From: Betaproteobacteria bacterium
Lineage (GTDB): Bacteria > Pseudomonadota > Gammaproteobacteria > Burkholderiales > Rhodocyclaceae
DNA: 35,542 nucleotides
Assembly: GCA_009779265.1 (NCBI GenBank)
Contig: WREP01000027.1
Coordinates: 1 to 35,542, forward strand
Direction: 5' to 3'
The notes under the pieces were generated by a model that saw only the letters and a list, made by a program, of their open reading frames with translations, was not told where the DNA came from and did not search any database. Below, piece after piece: positions 33,610-35,542 of the stretch (its first letter is position 1; each line of letters starts with the position of its first letter). Made by a program: the position numbers and the translations under genes.

Positions 33610-34820
33610 GTAAGCACTTCCAAACCGGCCTCGACCGCCTGCTCGCCGATCCCGCCCTGCGCCGCCCGCTGGCTGGCCGCCGCCTCGCCCTGCTCGCCCA
33701 TCCGGCCTCGCTGACCGCCGCTCTCACCCACGCCCTCGACGCCCTCGCCGCCCTGCCCGAGATCCATCTCACCGCCGCCTTCGGGCCGCAGCACGGCCTG
33801 CGTGGCGACAAGCAGGACAACATGATGGAGTCGCCGGATTTTTTCGATCCGCGCCTCGGCATCCCGGTGTTCAGCCTCTACGGCGAGACGCGCCGGCCCA
33901 GCGTCGCGATGCTGGAACATTTCGATGTCTTGCTGGTCGATTTGCAGGATCTCGGCTGCCGCATCTACACCTTCATCACCACCCTGCGCTATGTGCTGGA
34001 AGCGGCGGCGGCGCACGGCAAGGCAGTGTGGGTACTCGACCGTCCCAATCCGGCTGGCCGGCCGGTCGAGGGCCTGAGCCTGCGCCCGGGCTGGGAGAGT
34101 TTCGTCGGCGCTGGCGCGATGCCGATGCGCCACGGCCTGACGCTGGGCGAACTCGGCCACTGGTTCGTCGCCGCCAACCAGCTCGATGTCGATTACCGCG
34201 TCATCGACATGGCGGGCTGGCAGCCGGATGCCGCGCCCGGTTACGGCTGGCCGCTGGGCGAGCGGCTGTGGATCAACCCCAGCCCGAACGCCCCCAATCT
34301 CGGCATGGCCCGCGCCTACGCCGGCACCGTGCTGCTCGAAGGCACCACCTTGTCGGAAGGGCGCGGCACCACCCGGCCGCTCGAACTGTTCGGCGCCCCC
34401 GATCTCGACGCCCGCGCCATTCTGGCCGCAATGCGGGCGCTGGCGCCGGACTGGCTAGCCGGCTGCGCGCTGCGCGATTGCTGCTTCGAGCCGACCTTCC
34501 ACAAGCACGCAGGGCAACTGTGCCACGGTTTACACATCCACGCCGAAGCGCCGCATTACGGGCACGCCGCCTTCCGCCCCTGGCGTCTGCAAAGCCTGGC
34601 TTTCAAGGCAATCCGCCGGCTCTACCCGGACTACCCGCTGTGGCGCGATTTTCCCTACGAATACGAGCGCGACCGGCTGGCCATCGACCTCATCAACGGC
34701 TCGCCGCTGCTGCGCGAGTGGGTCGACGATCCGAGCGCCACCCCCGCCGACCTCGACGCCCTCGCCGCCGCCGACGAGGCCGCCTGGAACGAAGAGAGGC
34801 GGCCTTTCCTGCGCTACTGA
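33606..34820 (+). CDS. namZ: DUF1343 / NamZ-type exo-beta-N-acetylmuramidase
   Basis: A DUF1343 protein (glycoside hydrolase family 171). The characterised Bacillus member NamZ releases MurNAc from the non-reducing end of peptidoglycan fragments. It has 404 residues, the usual length. Conserved segments are AAFGPQHGLRGDKQDNM (about 58-74), VLLVDLQDLGCRIYTFITTL, WVLDRPNPAGR and LLEGTTLSEGRGTTRPLELF. No signal peptide is seen, suggesting cytoplasmic turnover of imported muropeptides, or unrecognised export. The start overlaps the DOMON gene stop (ATGA). Activity on this organism's substrates is inferred from family membership. Confidence 0.88.
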   Translation: MSKHFQTGLDRLLADPALRRPLAGRRLALLAHPASLTAALTHALDALAALPEIHLTAAFGPQHGLRGDKQDNMMESPDFFDPRLGIPVFSLYGETRRPSVAMLEHFDVLLVDLQDLGCRIYTFITTLRYVLEAAAAHGKAVWVLDRPNPAGRPVEGLSLRPGWESFVGAGAMPMRHGLTLGELGHWFVAANQLDVDYRVIDMAGWQPDAAPGYGWPLGERLWINPSPNAPNLGMARAYAGTVLLEGTTLSEGRGTTRPLELFGAPDLDARAILAAMRALAPDWLAGCALRDCCFEPTFHKHAGQLCHGLHIHAEAPHYGHAAFRPWRLQSLAFKAIRRLYPDYPLWRDFPYEYERDRLAIDLINGSPLLREWVDDPSATPADLDALAAADEAAWNEERRPFLRY

Positions 34821-34849
34821 GCGCGGCGCGGCCTTGCCGGTATCCACGG

Positions 34850-35377
34850 ATGGTAACTCACGACTACAACGGCAAAGGCAACTGGAGCGTAGCCGCGGTT
34901 CAGCAGCGTTACCTTGAGCACTGCCGTCGTCTTGGCATCTGGCAGCCGCGCTCGCTTCAGCCCGCGGTCTATTGCCAACCCGGCTCGATGTGGATCTACC
35001 CCATCATGAGACCCGTCATAGAGGGCATCCAAGCGGGCGACCTCGCATGCGCCACGCTGGGCGTGGAGTTCATCGAGCAAGATAGCCGCTTCCCGTTTGG
35101 CCGCAGTCTCAAGAGCCGCGCCGCGCGCGCCCTCAAGCGCGTCGAGTTGCCGCAGTCGCTCAAGGTTCGCATCCAGCGGCGGGTAGCGGCCATGCTGGCC
35201 GCTGGCGACACACCGCGAGAGTTCCGGGAATACGCCCGCCTGCTTCGGCGCATCGGCTTCGCAGACATCTGGCCGCGCATGGCGGCATCGCCACCGGCGG
35301 GCAACCAGTACGCGATGCGCTACTTTGCGTACTTTCGTGCGATTCAGGAAAGCTCGACGGCGGTCGTGCGCAGGTGA
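34850..35377 (+). CDS. Conserved hypothetical protein
   Basis: No function recognised. It has 175 residues from the ATG at 34850, 29 bp after namZ. It is a soluble, basic protein (MVTHDYNGKGNWSVAAVQQR ... VIEGIQAGDLACATLGVEFI ... FPFGRSLKSRAARALKRVEL ... FREYARLLRRIGF). The mix of helices and Arg/Lys-rich turns, with no membrane segment or signal peptide, would suit a nucleic-acid- or protein-binding helical protein, but that is only an impression. Its GC is somewhat lower than that of namZ. The Shine-Dalgarno is weak, so the start is uncertain. Linkage to the DOMON-namZ pair is possible but not shown. Confidence 0.6.
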   Translation: MVTHDYNGKGNWSVAAVQQRYLEHCRRLGIWQPRSLQPAVYCQPGSMWIYPIMRPVIEGIQAGDLACATLGVEFIEQDSRFPFGRSLKSRAARALKRVELPQSLKVRIQRRVAAMLAAGDTPREFREYARLLRRIGFADIWPRMAASPPAGNQYAMRYFAYFRAIQESSTAVVRR

Positions 35378-35542
35378 TTGCCAGCAACTCGCCGCCGCCA
35401 ACACCGTTTCGTGGAACCGCCCCAATACTGTTCATTTAACAGATAATGATTGGAATCCATGAACATCTCCGGTTAAGCTGCTCGCCCCCTTTACGTGGCG
35501 GAAATTGTTTCGTACGTCGCTTGACGACCCTTGGGTTGGTTC

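Overview
The window is about 35.5 kb of GC-rich bacterial chromosome. Gene order and protein sequences point to a betaproteobacterium, probably Rhodocyclales-like. The evidence is the thrS-infC-rpmI-rplT-pheS-pheT-ihfA-merR-tRNA-Pro block, the squalene genes hpnC/D/E, the moxR-DUF58-tgpA cluster, the DOMON-DUF1343 pair, and the dispersed 'GTCATTGCGAG...GCAATCCA' intergenic repeats. The assignment is inferred from content alone; there is no rRNA in the window.

Layout. (1) 1-2024 is the end of an integrated element: a P4-type tyrosine integrase reads away from the 3' end of tRNA-Ser(GCU), and beyond it lies a gene-poor stretch with a striking TGACGCC repeat/palindrome array. (2) 2025-4473 holds tRNA-Ser, aspartokinase (lysC) and a histone-deacetylase-like hydrolase. 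(3) 4595-9779 is a moxR/DUF58/tgpA cluster that has been opened twice. A 955-bp insertion carrying an unknown gene sits between moxR and the DUF58 gene and is flanked by copies of the moxR 3' end. A block of dispersed repeats sits between the DUF58 gene and tgpA. (4) 9780-13288 (minus) is the hpnC-hpnD-hpnE squalene operon, with a complete ccdA-ccdB toxin-antitoxin module lodged between hpnC and hpnD. (5) 13338-17016 holds tRNA-Leu and a FIST-sensor gene followed 4 nt later by a GAF/PAS/GGDEF/EAL gene. (6) 17177-24981 is a translation block: tRNA-Val, thrS, infC (ATA start codon), rpmI, rplT, pheS, pheT, ihfA, a MerR regulator, tRNA-Pro and tRNA-Arg. (7) 24982-26222 is a lower-GC patch with two tandem paralogous small membrane proteins of unknown function and a possible 21-residue peptide gene. 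(8) 26275-29508 (minus) holds parC and a TumE/TumA-type toxin-antitoxin pair whose toxin gene is frameshifted. (9) 29823-32144 is a glycine-rich autotransporter, followed by a repeat-laden intergenic region and a DUF3597 gene with a clear terminator. (10) 33070-35377 holds a DOMON-like protein, a DUF1343/NamZ-type exo-muramidase and a conserved hypothetical protein.

How the parts work together. Core housekeeping functions (tRNA charging, initiation, ribosomal proteins, topoisomerase IV, Asp-family amino acid synthesis, squalene synthesis) are interleaved with small mobile or selfish pieces: an integrase, two toxin-antitoxin modules, an insertion cassette and at least four dispersed-repeat families. 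The least explained parts are the TA module inside the hpn operon, the moxR/DUF58 insertion, the tandem membrane-protein pair and the TGACGCC array.
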